From assembly GCA_021156105.1 (NCBI GenBank), contig JAJNBD010000010.1, positions 20,870-84,869 on the forward strand: a stretch of DNA of 64,000 nt, in the 5' to 3' direction. Below are positions 45,250 to 54,629 of this stretch, piece after piece. A program made the position numbers and the translations under genes. Under the pieces are notes generated by a model. That model saw nothing but the letters and a program-made list of their open reading frames with translations, did not search any database and was not told where the DNA came from. Source of the DNA: Gammaproteobacteria bacterium. Its GTDB lineage: Bacteria > Pseudomonadota > Gammaproteobacteria > CAISUE01. Within the stretch, counting starts at the first letter, position 1; every line of letters starts with the position of its first letter.

Positions 45250-46322
45250 TACAAGCTGTGCATTTATTTTCTCCGCTTAACTTAAAAAGCATTACGTTAA
45301 AAAACCGTATTGTGCTTTCACCGATGTGCCAATACTCAGCAAGCGACGGCTTTGCTAATGATTGGCACTTTGTTTACTTAGCCACACGAGCTATTGGTGG
45401 TGCAGGATTACTTTTTACTGAAGCTGCCGCGGTTACCGCTGATGGCAGAATCTCTCCACAAGATTTAGGAATTTGGTGCGATGAACATATTCCTGGTCTT
45501 GCACATATCGTACAATTTATTGAATCACAGCATGCTATAGCAGGTATTCAGTTAGCACATGCTGGCCGCAAAGCCAGTGTTACGAGGCCTTGGGAGGGCA
45601 ATAAAAAAATCCCTGTCGATCAAGGTGGCTGGCAAGCACTTGCTCCTTCTGCAGTTGCTTATTCAGATCATTATGCTACGCCGGCAGAATTATCCCTCGC
45701 AGAAATTAAAAACATCATTAAATCATTTGCTGACGCTGCTAATCGCGCGACACAAGCAGGTTTTAAAGTGATTGAGCTTCATGCTGCGCACGGTTATTTG
45801 ATTCATGAATTTCTCTCGCCTTTAAGCAATCATCGCACGGATACCTATGGCGGAAGCTTTGATCATCGCATTCAATTTTTGCTAGAAATTTTAGATGCCG
45901 TAAAAAAAGTTTGGCCAAAAGAACTTCCTATTTTCATTAGGATTTCGGCCACTGACTGGGTAGATCATGGCTGGAGTTTAGGAGAAAGCATTGCGCTTTG
46001 CAAAATTCTTAAAGCCAAAGGCGTAGACATCATTGATGTATCTAGTGGCGGTTTAGTGCCTCAACAAAAAATTGAGAACTTAGGCCCCGGTTATCAAACA
46101 ATGTTTGCCGCAGAAATCCGCAAAGCAGCAAATATTAATACTGGCGCTGTTGGTTTAATTACCGATCCTGCTCAAGCGGATCATATCATTCGCACCCAAC
46201 AAGCAGACTTAGTCTTTTTAGGCCGAGAATTATTACGCAATCCTTACTGGCCAATGCAAGCAGCACAAACGCTTGGCTATTCGATTGAATGGCCTGCGCA
46301 ATATTTAAGAGCTAAGATATAA
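45246..46322 (+). CDS. NADH:flavin oxidoreductase, Old Yellow Enzyme family (YqjM type)
   Basis: A 358-residue FMN enzyme that reduces activated C=C bonds with NAD(P)H. The family features are LFSPLNLKSITLKNRIVLSPMCQYSA split near the N-terminus, the HAAHGYLIHEF active-site strand (with LSPLSNHRTDTYGGS), and phosphate-binding residues late in the barrel (FLGRELLRNPYWP). The subgroup is YqjM/NamA-like. The GTG start overlaps the cydX stop in the sequence GTGA, so translation is coupled. The physiological substrate is unknown. Confidence 0.92.
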   Translation: MIQAVHLFSPLNLKSITLKNRIVLSPMCQYSASDGFANDWHFVYLATRAIGGAGLLFTEAAAVTADGRISPQDLGIWCDEHIPGLAHIVQFIESQHAIAGIQLAHAGRKASVTRPWEGNKKIPVDQGGWQALAPSAVAYSDHYATPAELSLAEIKNIIKSFADAANRATQAGFKVIELHAAHGYLIHEFLSPLSNHRTDTYGGSFDHRIQFLLEILDAVKKVWPKELPIFIRISATDWVDHGWSLGESIALCKILKAKGVDIIDVSSGGLVPQQKIENLGPGYQTMFAAEIRKAANINTGAVGLITDPAQADHIIRTQQADLVFLGRELLRNPYWPMQAAQTLGYSIEWPAQYLRAKI

Positions 46323-46481
46323 AATCATTTTACAATACCTATGAAGCCTTTATACTTCAATAAAGGCAAAAAAATATTAGCGCCTAGAAACAAAAGTCAG
46401 CTCCTACCCTAGCCTACAGGCATGTGCAATAAAATTGTACCTTGCAAAAAACCAAATAAGCTAACATATCAAAAAAAGGCG

Positions 46482-46519
46482 TATAATAATTCTTATTACC
46501 TTTCAAAAGAATAGGTGGC
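46482..46519 (+). promoter_or_regulatory. Possible promoter and ribosome site of the Rab-like gene
   Basis: A perfect TATAAT (46482-46487) and an AGGTGG ribosome site shortly before the ATG at 46523. The -35 region is not recognisable. This suggests that the gene is transcribed from its own bacterial promoter rather than with the upstream oxidoreductase. Confidence 0.45.
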
Positions 46520-46522
46520 TCT

Positions 46523-47215
46523 ATGAAAAGTAAAACAAATATTAAAAAAACCTTTAAGGTATTAGTTTTTGGCGAAGCAGCGGTTGGAAAAACTTCTTTA
46601 GTACAAAGCTACGTCAACTCAGAATCTTCTTTTACTGAAAAATATACTCCTACGATTGGCACTGATTTTTATATTAACGTTTTAGAAAAGGAAAAGTTTC
46701 AATTCTGGGATGCTGCGGGTCAAAAACAATTTCAAACAATTTATCGTCCTTATCTTGAAGGGGCCCACGGATTTATATTGGTTTTTGATTCAACAAAACG
46801 CGAAACCTTTGAGCAGCTAGAAGAATGGATACAGAAAATTAAAGAAGCTTTTATAAATAGGCCCATTCCCCCTATTGCCATTATTTCCAATAAAATTGAT
46901 CTTCAACAAGATAAAATATTAAGGAACGAAATAGAGCAATATGCGAAACAAATTAAGGCCAAATATAATGCAAAAAATGTACTTATATTTGAAGCAAGCG
47001 CAAAAACAGGTAAAAATGTGGCAGAAGCTTTTAGCGCTTTAATGAAAGCGGTAAGGCAAGCCACCCCTCAAACAGCAAGTTTAGCAAAAACTGCCCTAGC
47101 ACAACGTGGGCCATTTAATACAAGAAATACAGAGAGCCAACCTTTATTGCAAAACCAAACCACAGAGCACCAAAGTCGGCTTTCATGCTGCAAACCAAAT
47201 TGTGTTCTCTTATAA
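46523..47215 (+). CDS. Rab-like small GTPase with a C-terminal CaaX box
   Basis: A 230-residue protein that is a full Rab-type GTPase domain. The P-loop is GEAAVGKTS (17-25), switch I is YTPTIGTDF (Thr44), switch II WDAAGQ (62-67, Gln67 kept), NKID (123-126) and SAK (159-161). IGTDF, FQFWDAAGQ and EGAHGFILVFD match the Rab-specific RabF motifs, so it is closer to Rab than to Ras or bacterial GTPases. A hypervariable tail follows with ESQPLL (204-209) and ends SCC then CVLL (227-230), a CaaX box for geranylgeranylation, preceded by two possible palmitoylation cysteines. It is probably of eukaryotic origin and made for use in a host cell. Confidence 0.93.
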   Translation: MKSKTNIKKTFKVLVFGEAAVGKTSLVQSYVNSESSFTEKYTPTIGTDFYINVLEKEKFQFWDAAGQKQFQTIYRPYLEGAHGFILVFDSTKRETFEQLEEWIQKIKEAFINRPIPPIAIISNKIDLQQDKILRNEIEQYAKQIKAKYNAKNVLIFEASAKTGKNVAEAFSALMKAVRQATPQTASLAKTALAQRGPFNTRNTESQPLLQNQTTEHQSRLSCCKPNCVLL

Positions 47216-47227
47216 GAATTACTAGCC

Positions 47228-48847
47228 TTATTTCTCACTCCAAGATCCACAAGTCATGGGATAACGTCGATCACGTGTAAAAGAGATAGGTGTAATTTTA
47301 ATACCAGGGGGAGCTTGACGGCGCTTATATTCATTTTGATAAACCGCTTTCACCACGCGCTTAACAAGGATAGGATCAAACCCTGCCACAGTCAATTCTT
47401 CAAAGCTTTGCTGTTCATCAATCAAACGACGTAAAATTTCATCTAAAACAGGATATGGTGGCAAGCTATCTTCATCTTTTTGATTAAACGCTAACTCTGC
47501 ACTTGGCGGACGATCAATAATAACTTGAGGTATTTGATATTGAATAGAATTACGATAACGTGCCAATTCAAATACTGTTGTTTTATATACATCTTTTAAT
47601 GCTGCAAAACCACCTGCCATATCGCCATACAAAGTAGCATAGCCCATTGCCATTTCACTTTTATTACCCGTCGTCAAAAGGATTTTTCCCGTCTTATTTG
47701 ACAGCGCCATTAATAAAATTCCACGGCAACGGGCTTGAATATTTTCTTCGGTTTTATCAACAGGCAGATTTTGAAAGACAGGCTTTAAGGTATGTAAACT
47801 AGCATCAAACATCTCTTCAATCGACATGGTAATTAGCTCGACGCCCGTGAGCTCCACTTGTTCTTGTAAAGCATTCATGCTTAACTCAGAGGTATATCGT
47901 GAAGGTAATGCAACAGCAGTAACATTTTCTTTGCCCAAAGCATCAATTGCCAGCATCAGCGTTAATGCAGAGTCAATTCCACCAGACAAACCTAATAGCG
48001 CGCCTTTAAAATGATTCTTTTGCACATAATCACGAATACCTAAAACCAGCGCTTGGTAAATATTTGCTACAGTATCATATGGCGGAATAACCATATTAAC
48101 TGGCGCGTCGTTCACAAGAATATCATTAATATCAACAATGAATAACTCTTCGTTAAAAAATGCCGCTCGCGCCATGCACTTGCCTGCAGCATTTAAAACA
48201 CGTGAACCACCATCAAAGCAAACATCATCTTGCGCCCCCACTAACAAAGTAGCCAATAACGGCAAACCACTGACACGACAAGTATTTGCATAAGCCGCTT
48301 GCCGCCTTGCCTCTTTATTAAAAGCAAAGGGTGAGGCATGTATCGACAATAAAATTTCTGCACCTGCTTTTTTGGCATTAACTGCAGGCTCTGTAAACCA
48401 ACAATCTTCACAAATAAGCAAGCCCAATTTAGGGCCATCCGCTGTTAGTTGAAACACACAAGATTGTTCACCGGGCGTGAAATATCTTTTTTCGTCAAAC
48501 ACACCATAATTTGGCAACATTTGTTTTGCATAACTTGCGATGATTTTTTGATTTTGCAATACAAGCGCTGCATTAAATAGTTGGTGATTAATTTTACGTG
48601 GTAAGCCAATAACAATAGCGATTTCACCGATAAATGGTAATAAACCTTGCAAAGCTTTATCGCAGCGACTAAGAAAATCTTCCCTTAATAGTAGGTCTTC
48701 TGGCGTATAGCCACAGAGCGTTAACTCAGGAAAAACAAGCATATCAAGCTTTTCAGCTTTTGCTTTTTCATAGACCGCAAGAATTTTTTTTACATTCGTA
48801 TCAAAATCACCAACTGTAAAATCATACTGTGCTAAACCAATTTTCAT
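47228..48847 (-). CDS. nadE: Glutamine-hydrolysing NAD+ synthase
   Basis: A 539-residue enzyme with two domains. The N-terminal nitrilase-type glutaminase has FPELTLCGY (Glu41) and ICEDCWF with the catalytic cysteine. The C-terminal NAD synthase domain has the ATP loop LSGGIDSALTL and the TGNKSEMAMGY motif. It converts deamido-NAD+ to NAD+ using glutamine. It overlaps the end of corA by four bases, so the two form an operon with corA first. Confidence 0.95.
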   Translation of the reverse strand: MKIGLAQYDFTVGDFDTNVKKILAVYEKAKAEKLDMLVFPELTLCGYTPEDLLLREDFLSRCDKALQGLLPFIGEIAIVIGLPRKINHQLFNAALVLQNQKIIASYAKQMLPNYGVFDEKRYFTPGEQSCVFQLTADGPKLGLLICEDCWFTEPAVNAKKAGAEILLSIHASPFAFNKEARRQAAYANTCRVSGLPLLATLLVGAQDDVCFDGGSRVLNAAGKCMARAAFFNEELFIVDINDILVNDAPVNMVIPPYDTVANIYQALVLGIRDYVQKNHFKGALLGLSGGIDSALTLMLAIDALGKENVTAVALPSRYTSELSMNALQEQVELTGVELITMSIEEMFDASLHTLKPVFQNLPVDKTEENIQARCRGILLMALSNKTGKILLTTGNKSEMAMGYATLYGDMAGGFAALKDVYKTTVFELARYRNSIQYQIPQVIIDRPPSAELAFNQKDEDSLPPYPVLDEILRRLIDEQQSFEELTVAGFDPILVKRVVKAVYQNEYKRRQAPPGIKITPISFTRDRRYPMTCGSWSEK

Positions 48848-49908
48848 TTTTCATCTTCTCTTAGCCATCCCCTACGCCAAAAGTAAAGCGATGGCAAAAC
48901 ACTTGATAAAATCATGATAATCCAAGCGAATAAATACCCGTGTGTCCATTCAAGCTCTGGCATATATTTAAAATTCATACCCCAAACAGCTGCTAAAAAA
49001 GTTGGTGGCATAAAAACAATCGAAATGACTGTGAGAATTTTCATAACCTGCCCCAAGCGGTTTGCCATGCTTGACAGATAAATATCCACTAAAGAAACGG
49101 CACTTTCGCGCTGTGATTCTAACAGATCCATTTGTCGAACTGCATGGTCATAACAGTCTCTAAAAAACACGGTTGTTCCCTCGCTGATCAAATCTAACTC
49201 ATTACGCATTAAACTGCTTAACATGTCACGGTTAGACCATAAAATTTGACGTAAGAATCTCAGTTCACGCTTAAAAAACTGCACTTGACGAATGACTCTT
49301 GCCGTCGGCTTTTCCATAATGCTATTTTCAAAACCGTCTAAAATATCACTATTTTTAGATAAAATGGGAAAAACAGTATCTGTTGCATAATCAAGCAATT
49401 CATAGGCCAAATAATCCCCCGCGCGCGCGCGTAAGCGACTTGAGCTGTTTGCAATATTTTTTTCAAAATAAAGATTAAGCGGGCTTGGTCTTTCTAAAAA
49501 AGTGACGACATAATTATGGCCAAGAAAAATACTTAATTGCTGGCTCGCCAAAGGCTCTTTGCTTGTGTCTAATAACTTAGTGACAATAAATTGATAGCCC
49601 GTGTAATCATCAACCTTAGCGCGCTGATAAGTATTTAATGTATCTTCCAAGGCAAGTGGATGGAAAGAAAAATACGTTCCAATGGTTTTAATAACCTCCA
49701 CATCTTTTAAACCAGTGACCTCAACCCATAGCACTTCATCTGGGCCTGGACTGACTTTATGCTGAACCAAGTCATTTAAAGTGTAATAATTAACGTGCTT
49801 CGCATTATAAACAATTACTTTAACTTCCGTTGGCGCAGCTTCTGGGCCAGACATTAGCGTTCCTGGCTCTTTGCCTGGAGAATCGTTGGTTAGACAATAT
49901 TTATTCAT
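48844..49908 (-). CDS. corA: Magnesium/cobalt transporter CorA
   Basis: A 354-residue protein with a large cytoplasmic N-terminal domain and two C-terminal helices. The signature G-M-N follows the first helix (AAVWGMNFKYMPEL), and the second helix lies near the C-terminus with a basic tail. It imports Mg2+ along the membrane potential. nadE follows with a four-base overlap; NAD synthase needs Mg-ATP, though pairing may be fortuitous. Confidence 0.95.
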   Translation of the reverse strand: MNKYCLTNDSPGKEPGTLMSGPEAAPTEVKVIVYNAKHVNYYTLNDLVQHKVSPGPDEVLWVEVTGLKDVEVIKTIGTYFSFHPLALEDTLNTYQRAKVDDYTGYQFIVTKLLDTSKEPLASQQLSIFLGHNYVVTFLERPSPLNLYFEKNIANSSSRLRARAGDYLAYELLDYATDTVFPILSKNSDILDGFENSIMEKPTARVIRQVQFFKRELRFLRQILWSNRDMLSSLMRNELDLISEGTTVFFRDCYDHAVRQMDLLESQRESAVSLVDIYLSSMANRLGQVMKILTVISIVFMPPTFLAAVWGMNFKYMPELEWTHGYLFAWIIMILSSVLPSLYFWRRGWLREDEK

Positions 49909-49964
49909 AAAGCTTCCTTGTAAGCGTAACCACCAAAAAGCTTATAATAAGCAGTCTAGCTTGG

Positions 49965-52900
49965 TTAGGCAAGCATTTTTAACAAGCGTGCTTCTGAAAC
50001 TGTCTCTATGGGGCGGAATGCTGGAAGATATAAACTAGCTCGATATTCTTCTATCAAGAAACGCGCCTTATCCCAGCCAGCTCCTGTTTGTTGATGAAGT
50101 TTTTCCAATTTTGCAATTGATCGTTGCTTATCAGAAGCTAACTCATCGAGGCCATTAGTTATTGCAGCAAGGTATGCAGGATAACGCTCCAACCACTCCC
50201 AAGGAACTTCAACTAAAAATCCAGGCACAAATAAAGTTGCAAACCCATTTAATGACTTACCCTTCAAATATAATTTTAATAGCAGGCCTATCATATTTTG
50301 CATGGTTGGCACTAAAACATTGGCATTTTCCACTAAGTCTCGGTGGTTATGCTGATAAGCTTCCTCAAAAGCTTCCTCATCCCGAATTAACCAAAAATCT
50401 TCTGGAAATGTCATGAAAATTAAAGCATAAGAAAATTGCCTAATAAACGTATCCCAAACACCTAAAACTGGTTCAACTTTTGCCCAAACAACTTGAATAC
50501 TTTTAATCCGACTATCGCGAAATTTTTCACCCTTCATTAGCTGCGCATCATAAGATACAACAGCTGGCACTAAAATCTTTTTAATGACATAGTCAAAAGT
50601 ATCATGACAGCGTAAGCGCAATAATTCTGCAACTCCCATGCGGTGCATAGACTTTGCTGTTTCTAAAAGGTCAACACTTACAATGCCAACACCTTCGTCT
50701 TCTGCATGTAACGCAAGGTATTTGGTCAAACTTAAATTTTGATGTTTTACTTGAATACTTTCTGGTAAATTTTGATTAGGCCATTCCTGATAAATCACCT
50801 CATCTTCAATGCTGGCTGTATTTTTTTGGCTTAAAAAATCTTTCTTCAACGCCAGCAAATCTCGACTCATCGCTAATACTTTGCCATCATCAATAAGCTT
50901 AAAATTAAAAAGTAGGAAATCTGGCAAAGGCAATGAGCGTAAAGCTTCTTGTGTAATACTAACGCCAAATTCTTCTGCCAATAATTGTGACAATGCCGCA
51001 AAGAAATTTAATGGGTTTGTTAAAGGCGACCACTGGCAACCTTGCTGTGTTTCACCTGCATTTGCTTCAAGCAATTGCATTGCATACTTAGTAAGCACCG
51101 ACGCTGCATCAGCCATAGGCATTAGCGCTTTGCGTAACTCTTTAGGCAAGGCTTTTAATATAGCTAAAACTTTTTGCTCTAAAAATCCAGGCACTAACCA
51201 ATCAAAAGCTTCTTCAGGCAGAACAGCTAATAGCGCTAATGGCAGTTCTAAACTCACGCCATCTTCTGCACTACCCGGTGAAAATTGATAACTTAGCTTT
51301 AACTGGTTGCCTTGCCAGTCTAAACTTGATGGGTAGGCATTAAGGGAATTTTTTAATTGCTCATTTTCTAAATCTTTTTCCGTAATTTCAAGAAAGCCAG
51401 TTGTATTCGCCTTCGCCCACTTTTCTAAATCTACCCGATTACAAATTTCCCGTGGAATTTTATTAAGGTAGAATGCATATAGCCAATCCTCATCCGGTAC
51501 AAAATGCCGCGAGCGTGTGCGCTCCTCTAATTGTTCCAGTTCCGTTAAAAATTTTTCATTCTTCTGCCAAAACTTTACAAGCGCATTTAGCTGACGTTGC
51601 GCTAAAGCTTCACGCACAAAAATTTCATGCGAAAGTTCAGGATCAATAGATGCATAACGTACACGACGTTTTTGAATAATCGGTAAACCAAAAAATAATA
51701 CCCGCTCACTTGCTAATACTTCACCACGCCTTGCATCCCAATGCGGGTCACTATAAGTTTTTTTAATCAGATGTGGCGCAAGCCCTTCAATCCATTGCGA
51801 TTCAACACCTGCAACCGTACGCGCATAAACTTGTTGCGTTTCCATAACTTCCATCGCCATTATCCAAGGCGGTTGTTTTTTATACAGCGCCGAACCCGGG
51901 AAAATTTTAATATATCGATTGCGCGTCGCTAGATATTGACCATCAACATCTTTCATCGCCACATGACTTAAGATGCCGCTAAGGATGGATTGGTGAAGAG
52001 GAATAATTTCATTATCATTACGAACACTGTTATTGAGCGCCGCGGGCGAAGCCACTGAGGTTTTCTTACTTTGTTGAGCGACATGATCCTGCATACGATT
52101 TGGCAGACATGCTGCTCGTAACTCGTGATACATATCCTGCCACTCGCGAAACTTTAAATAAGATAAAAAATTTTCTTCACAAAATTGACGAAGCTTTTTA
52201 TTCGACTGGTGATGCTGAATTTCATGCAGCGCATACCAAAGATTAAGATAAGTTAAAAAATCTGAGCGTGGATCAAAAAATTGTTTATGCGCTTCATCTG
52301 CCGCTTGGCGCTTATCCATGGGCCGCTGAAGAATATCTGCAATGCTTAAAGCAGAAACAATAATAAGCACGTCTTCTAAGCAGTTTTTTTGCTGTGCGGT
52401 TAAGAGCATTTTACCTAGACGAGGATCAAGCGGAAGTTTAGCCAACGCCCTGCCTGCCTCTGTTAACTGCCATTGATGATGCCCTAACGTAATTGCCCGC
52501 AATTCTTCTAGACACTGATAAGCGTCTTTCCAAAATTGCGATTCTGGCGCATCAAGCCAAGGAAATTTTTCAGGATCACCCAAATTCAGGGCAAGCATCT
52601 GTAAAATAACATTGGCTAAATTTGAGCGCAAAATTTCTGGTTCCGTGTAATCTTCCCGTAAAATAAATTCTTGTTCTGAACATAAACGAATACAGATGCC
52701 TGGAGACGTCCGTCCACAGCGTCCTGCGCGTTGTTTAGCACTCGCTTTAGAAATGGCTTCAATTGGCAAGCGTTGAATCTTGCTGCGATAGCTATAGCGT
52801 TTGATACGCGCCAACCCCGTGTCAATCACATATTTGATATTAGGAATTGTCAATGATGTTTCAGCAACGTTGGTTGCTAAAATAATGCGTCGCAAGCCTG

Positions 52901-53726
52901 AGGGATGAAAAATTTTTTGTTGATCAGCGGCACTTAACTTAGAAAACAAAGGCAAAATTTCTGTATGGCGCAAGCCTGATTTGCGCAAAAAATCATTGGC
53001 CTGGCGAATATCCCGCTCACCACTTAAAAAAACTAAAATATCACCATCCGTCGGCAAAGATTGCACCGCCCGTAAAATTTCATGTGCTTGGCTAGCCTCT
53101 GAAGCCTCAACATTTTCATTTAAAGGCTGATAACGGATTTCCACCGGGTAGCCACGGCCTGAGACTTCCACCACGGGGCAATGATTAAAATGAGAAGAAA
53201 ACCTTTGATGATCTAACGTTGCAGAAGTGATAATAATTTTGAGGTCAGGCCGCTTAGGCAGCAACCATTTTAAATAACCCAGAATAAAGTCGATATTTAA
53301 AGAGCGCTCATGTGCTTCATCGATAATTAAAGTGTCATAGCGTTTCAGCAAACGGTCTTGCGAGAGCTCGGCTAACAAAATACCATCAGTCATCACTTTA
53401 ATGTAAGTGTTTTCGTTAGCTTGATGGTGGAAGCGTACTTGATAACCAACAATATCTCCTAAAGACGTTTTAAGCTCTTCTGCAATACGTTCAGCCACAC
53501 TACGTGCTGCAATCCGCCTTGGTTGGGTATGACCAATTAATTTTCCTACGCCGCGCCCTAATTCAAGCATTAATTTGGGCAATTGCGTCGTTTTACCTGA
53601 ACCGGTTTCCCCAGCGACGACAATTACTTGGTGCTTTTTCAGGGCTTGGCGAATTTCTTCCAGATGCGCCGTAATTGGCAGCTCTGAAGGAAAGTGAATG
53701 GGATGAGAAAATATCTGACGAGTCAT
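49965..53726 (-). CDS. hrpA: ATP-dependent RNA helicase HrpA (DEAH family)
   Basis: A protein of about 1253 residues. Helicase motifs are GETGSGKTTQLPK (I), DEAHERSLN (II), ITSATLD (III), ATNVAETSLTIPNI and QRAGRCGRTSPG (V-VI), followed by the OB/DUF3418-type C-terminal half characteristic of HrpA. HrpA is linked to ribosome rescue and mRNA processing. The start was set at the ATG 53726; the frame continues to a TTG at 53756, which lies in the rpmE terminator. The length is near the usual 1300. Confidence 0.94.
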   Translation of the reverse strand: MTRQIFSHPIHFPSELPITAHLEEIRQALKKHQVIVVAGETGSGKTTQLPKLMLELGRGVGKLIGHTQPRRIAARSVAERIAEELKTSLGDIVGYQVRFHHQANENTYIKVMTDGILLAELSQDRLLKRYDTLIIDEAHERSLNIDFILGYLKWLLPKRPDLKIIITSATLDHQRFSSHFNHCPVVEVSGRGYPVEIRYQPLNENVEASEASQAHEILRAVQSLPTDGDILVFLSGERDIRQANDFLRKSGLRHTEILPLFSKLSAADQQKIFHPSGLRRIILATNVAETSLTIPNIKYVIDTGLARIKRYSYRSKIQRLPIEAISKASAKQRAGRCGRTSPGICIRLCSEQEFILREDYTEPEILRSNLANVILQMLALNLGDPEKFPWLDAPESQFWKDAYQCLEELRAITLGHHQWQLTEAGRALAKLPLDPRLGKMLLTAQQKNCLEDVLIIVSALSIADILQRPMDKRQAADEAHKQFFDPRSDFLTYLNLWYALHEIQHHQSNKKLRQFCEENFLSYLKFREWQDMYHELRAACLPNRMQDHVAQQSKKTSVASPAALNNSVRNDNEIIPLHQSILSGILSHVAMKDVDGQYLATRNRYIKIFPGSALYKKQPPWIMAMEVMETQQVYARTVAGVESQWIEGLAPHLIKKTYSDPHWDARRGEVLASERVLFFGLPIIQKRRVRYASIDPELSHEIFVREALAQRQLNALVKFWQKNEKFLTELEQLEERTRSRHFVPDEDWLYAFYLNKIPREICNRVDLEKWAKANTTGFLEITEKDLENEQLKNSLNAYPSSLDWQGNQLKLSYQFSPGSAEDGVSLELPLALLAVLPEEAFDWLVPGFLEQKVLAILKALPKELRKALMPMADAASVLTKYAMQLLEANAGETQQGCQWSPLTNPLNFFAALSQLLAEEFGVSITQEALRSLPLPDFLLFNFKLIDDGKVLAMSRDLLALKKDFLSQKNTASIEDEVIYQEWPNQNLPESIQVKHQNLSLTKYLALHAEDEGVGIVSVDLLETAKSMHRMGVAELLRLRCHDTFDYVIKKILVPAVVSYDAQLMKGEKFRDSRIKSIQVVWAKVEPVLGVWDTFIRQFSYALIFMTFPEDFWLIRDEEAFEEAYQHNHRDLVENANVLVPTMQNMIGLLLKLYLKGKSLNGFATLFVPGFLVEVPWEWLERYPAYLAAITNGLDELASDKQRSIAKLEKLHQQTGAGWDKARFLIEEYRASLYLPAFRPIETVSEARLLKMLA

Positions 53727-53751
53727 AATGTCATTGCGAACATAGCCAAGC

Positions 53752-53781
53752 AACAAAAAAACCCACGCGAAGGTGGGTTTT
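53752..53781 (-). terminator. Rho-independent terminator of rpmE
   Basis: AAAACCCAC (53758-53766) and GTGGGTTTT (53773-53781) form a 9-base stem with a six-base loop. On the minus strand it ends in a T-run. It lies 21 bases downstream of the rpmE stop and overlaps the region just before hrpA. Confidence 0.85.
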
Positions 53782-53801
53782 GAAGGAGAAAAGCAAGAAA
53801 A

Positions 53802-54035
53802 TTAACCTGCAGCTTCTTCTTTTTTCTTTGTGATAGTGCCAAAGCGTTTTTTGAATTTATCAACACGGCCAGCGGTATCAACAACTTTTTGTTTACCCGT
53901 ATAGAAAGGATGGCATTTAGAGCAAACTTCCACGTGGAAAGAGCCGCCTTTAATCGTTGAGCGTGTTTTTAACGCATGTCCACAGCTGCAGTTAAAAGTC
54001 ACGTCTTGGTATTCTGGGTGAGTTTCTTTTTTCAT
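53802..54035 (-). CDS. rpmE: 50S ribosomal protein L31
   Basis: A 77-residue L31 of the zinc-binding (C+) type: Cys16 and Cys18 (CSCG) with Cys38 and Cys41 (CSKC). HPFYTGKQK and the basic [11 protein letters not shown] tail are standard. It stands alone with its own terminator. A C+ type L31 is often replaced by a C- paralogue under zinc limitation, but none is seen in this window. Confidence 0.97.
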   Translation of the reverse strand: MKKETHPEYQDVTFNCSCGHALKTRSTIKGGSFHVEVCSKCHPFYTGKQKVVDTAGRVDKFKKRFGTITKKKEEAAG

Positions 54036-54197
54036 AATAAACCTAAATCAATACGATGGATTAAGCCGCATATTATAGCATAATTTTTGATAGAAGCAAT
54101 TGAAAAACTTTAATGTCATCAATTAGAAGACTTCCCAAGCTCTCCAAGAAAATCTAGAGAGCTACGGAGAATATTAACAACTTTTAAAATAGTAAGC

Positions 54198-54521
54198 TTA
54201 AGCGGTTGGAACCTTGTCATCATGCGCACAACCAACTTGTACTAGTTTTTTACCATCATGCATAAAGACAGGATAATTACCCTGTGCAGCAGCAGAAGAA
54301 GAAGTGAGACAGTCTTTTGAGCCTAACATGAAGCCCCATGGAGCCTTATGGCCTCTTAAATAAATTTTTGCACCTTCCGGGTTGATTGGCAACATAGCAT
54401 GTTTTGGTAAAAGAATCTTTCCATCTTTAAGCTCAGCGCCCTTCACATCAGCAGGTAAAGTTTTAGCTAAAGTAAGTACTGGCGCGACAGCTAAAGCAGC
54501 CACGAATAATAATTTTCTCAT
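54198..54521 (-). CDS. Small exported protein of unknown function
   Basis: Not recognised. The 107-residue product has a signal peptide (RKLLFVAALAVAPVLTLA) and a mature part with two cysteines (DCLTSS and VGCAHDD) that could form a disulfide. It is Gly/Pro/Lys-rich, with no repeat. A periplasmic or secreted location is likely. It lies between rpmE and another exported-protein gene. Confidence 0.75.
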   Translation of the reverse strand: MRKLLFVAALAVAPVLTLAKTLPADVKGAELKDGKILLPKHAMLPINPEGAKIYLRGHKAPWGFMLGSKDCLTSSSAAAQGNYPVFMHDGKKLVQVGCAHDDKVPTA

Positions 54522-54629
54522 AACAAATCCCCATTAATAAAATTAAAAATCTACTGGCTAAATATACGCCTTCTTAAGCCGTGAGGCAAACGCTGTCTCA
54601 CGGCTTGAGAGATCAAAGCTGTAACTAGC

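Noticed and set aside
50809..51288. 159-codon open frame on the plus strand
   Set aside because: It is fully inside hrpA on the other strand, has no ribosome site and no protein-like composition; a shadow frame.
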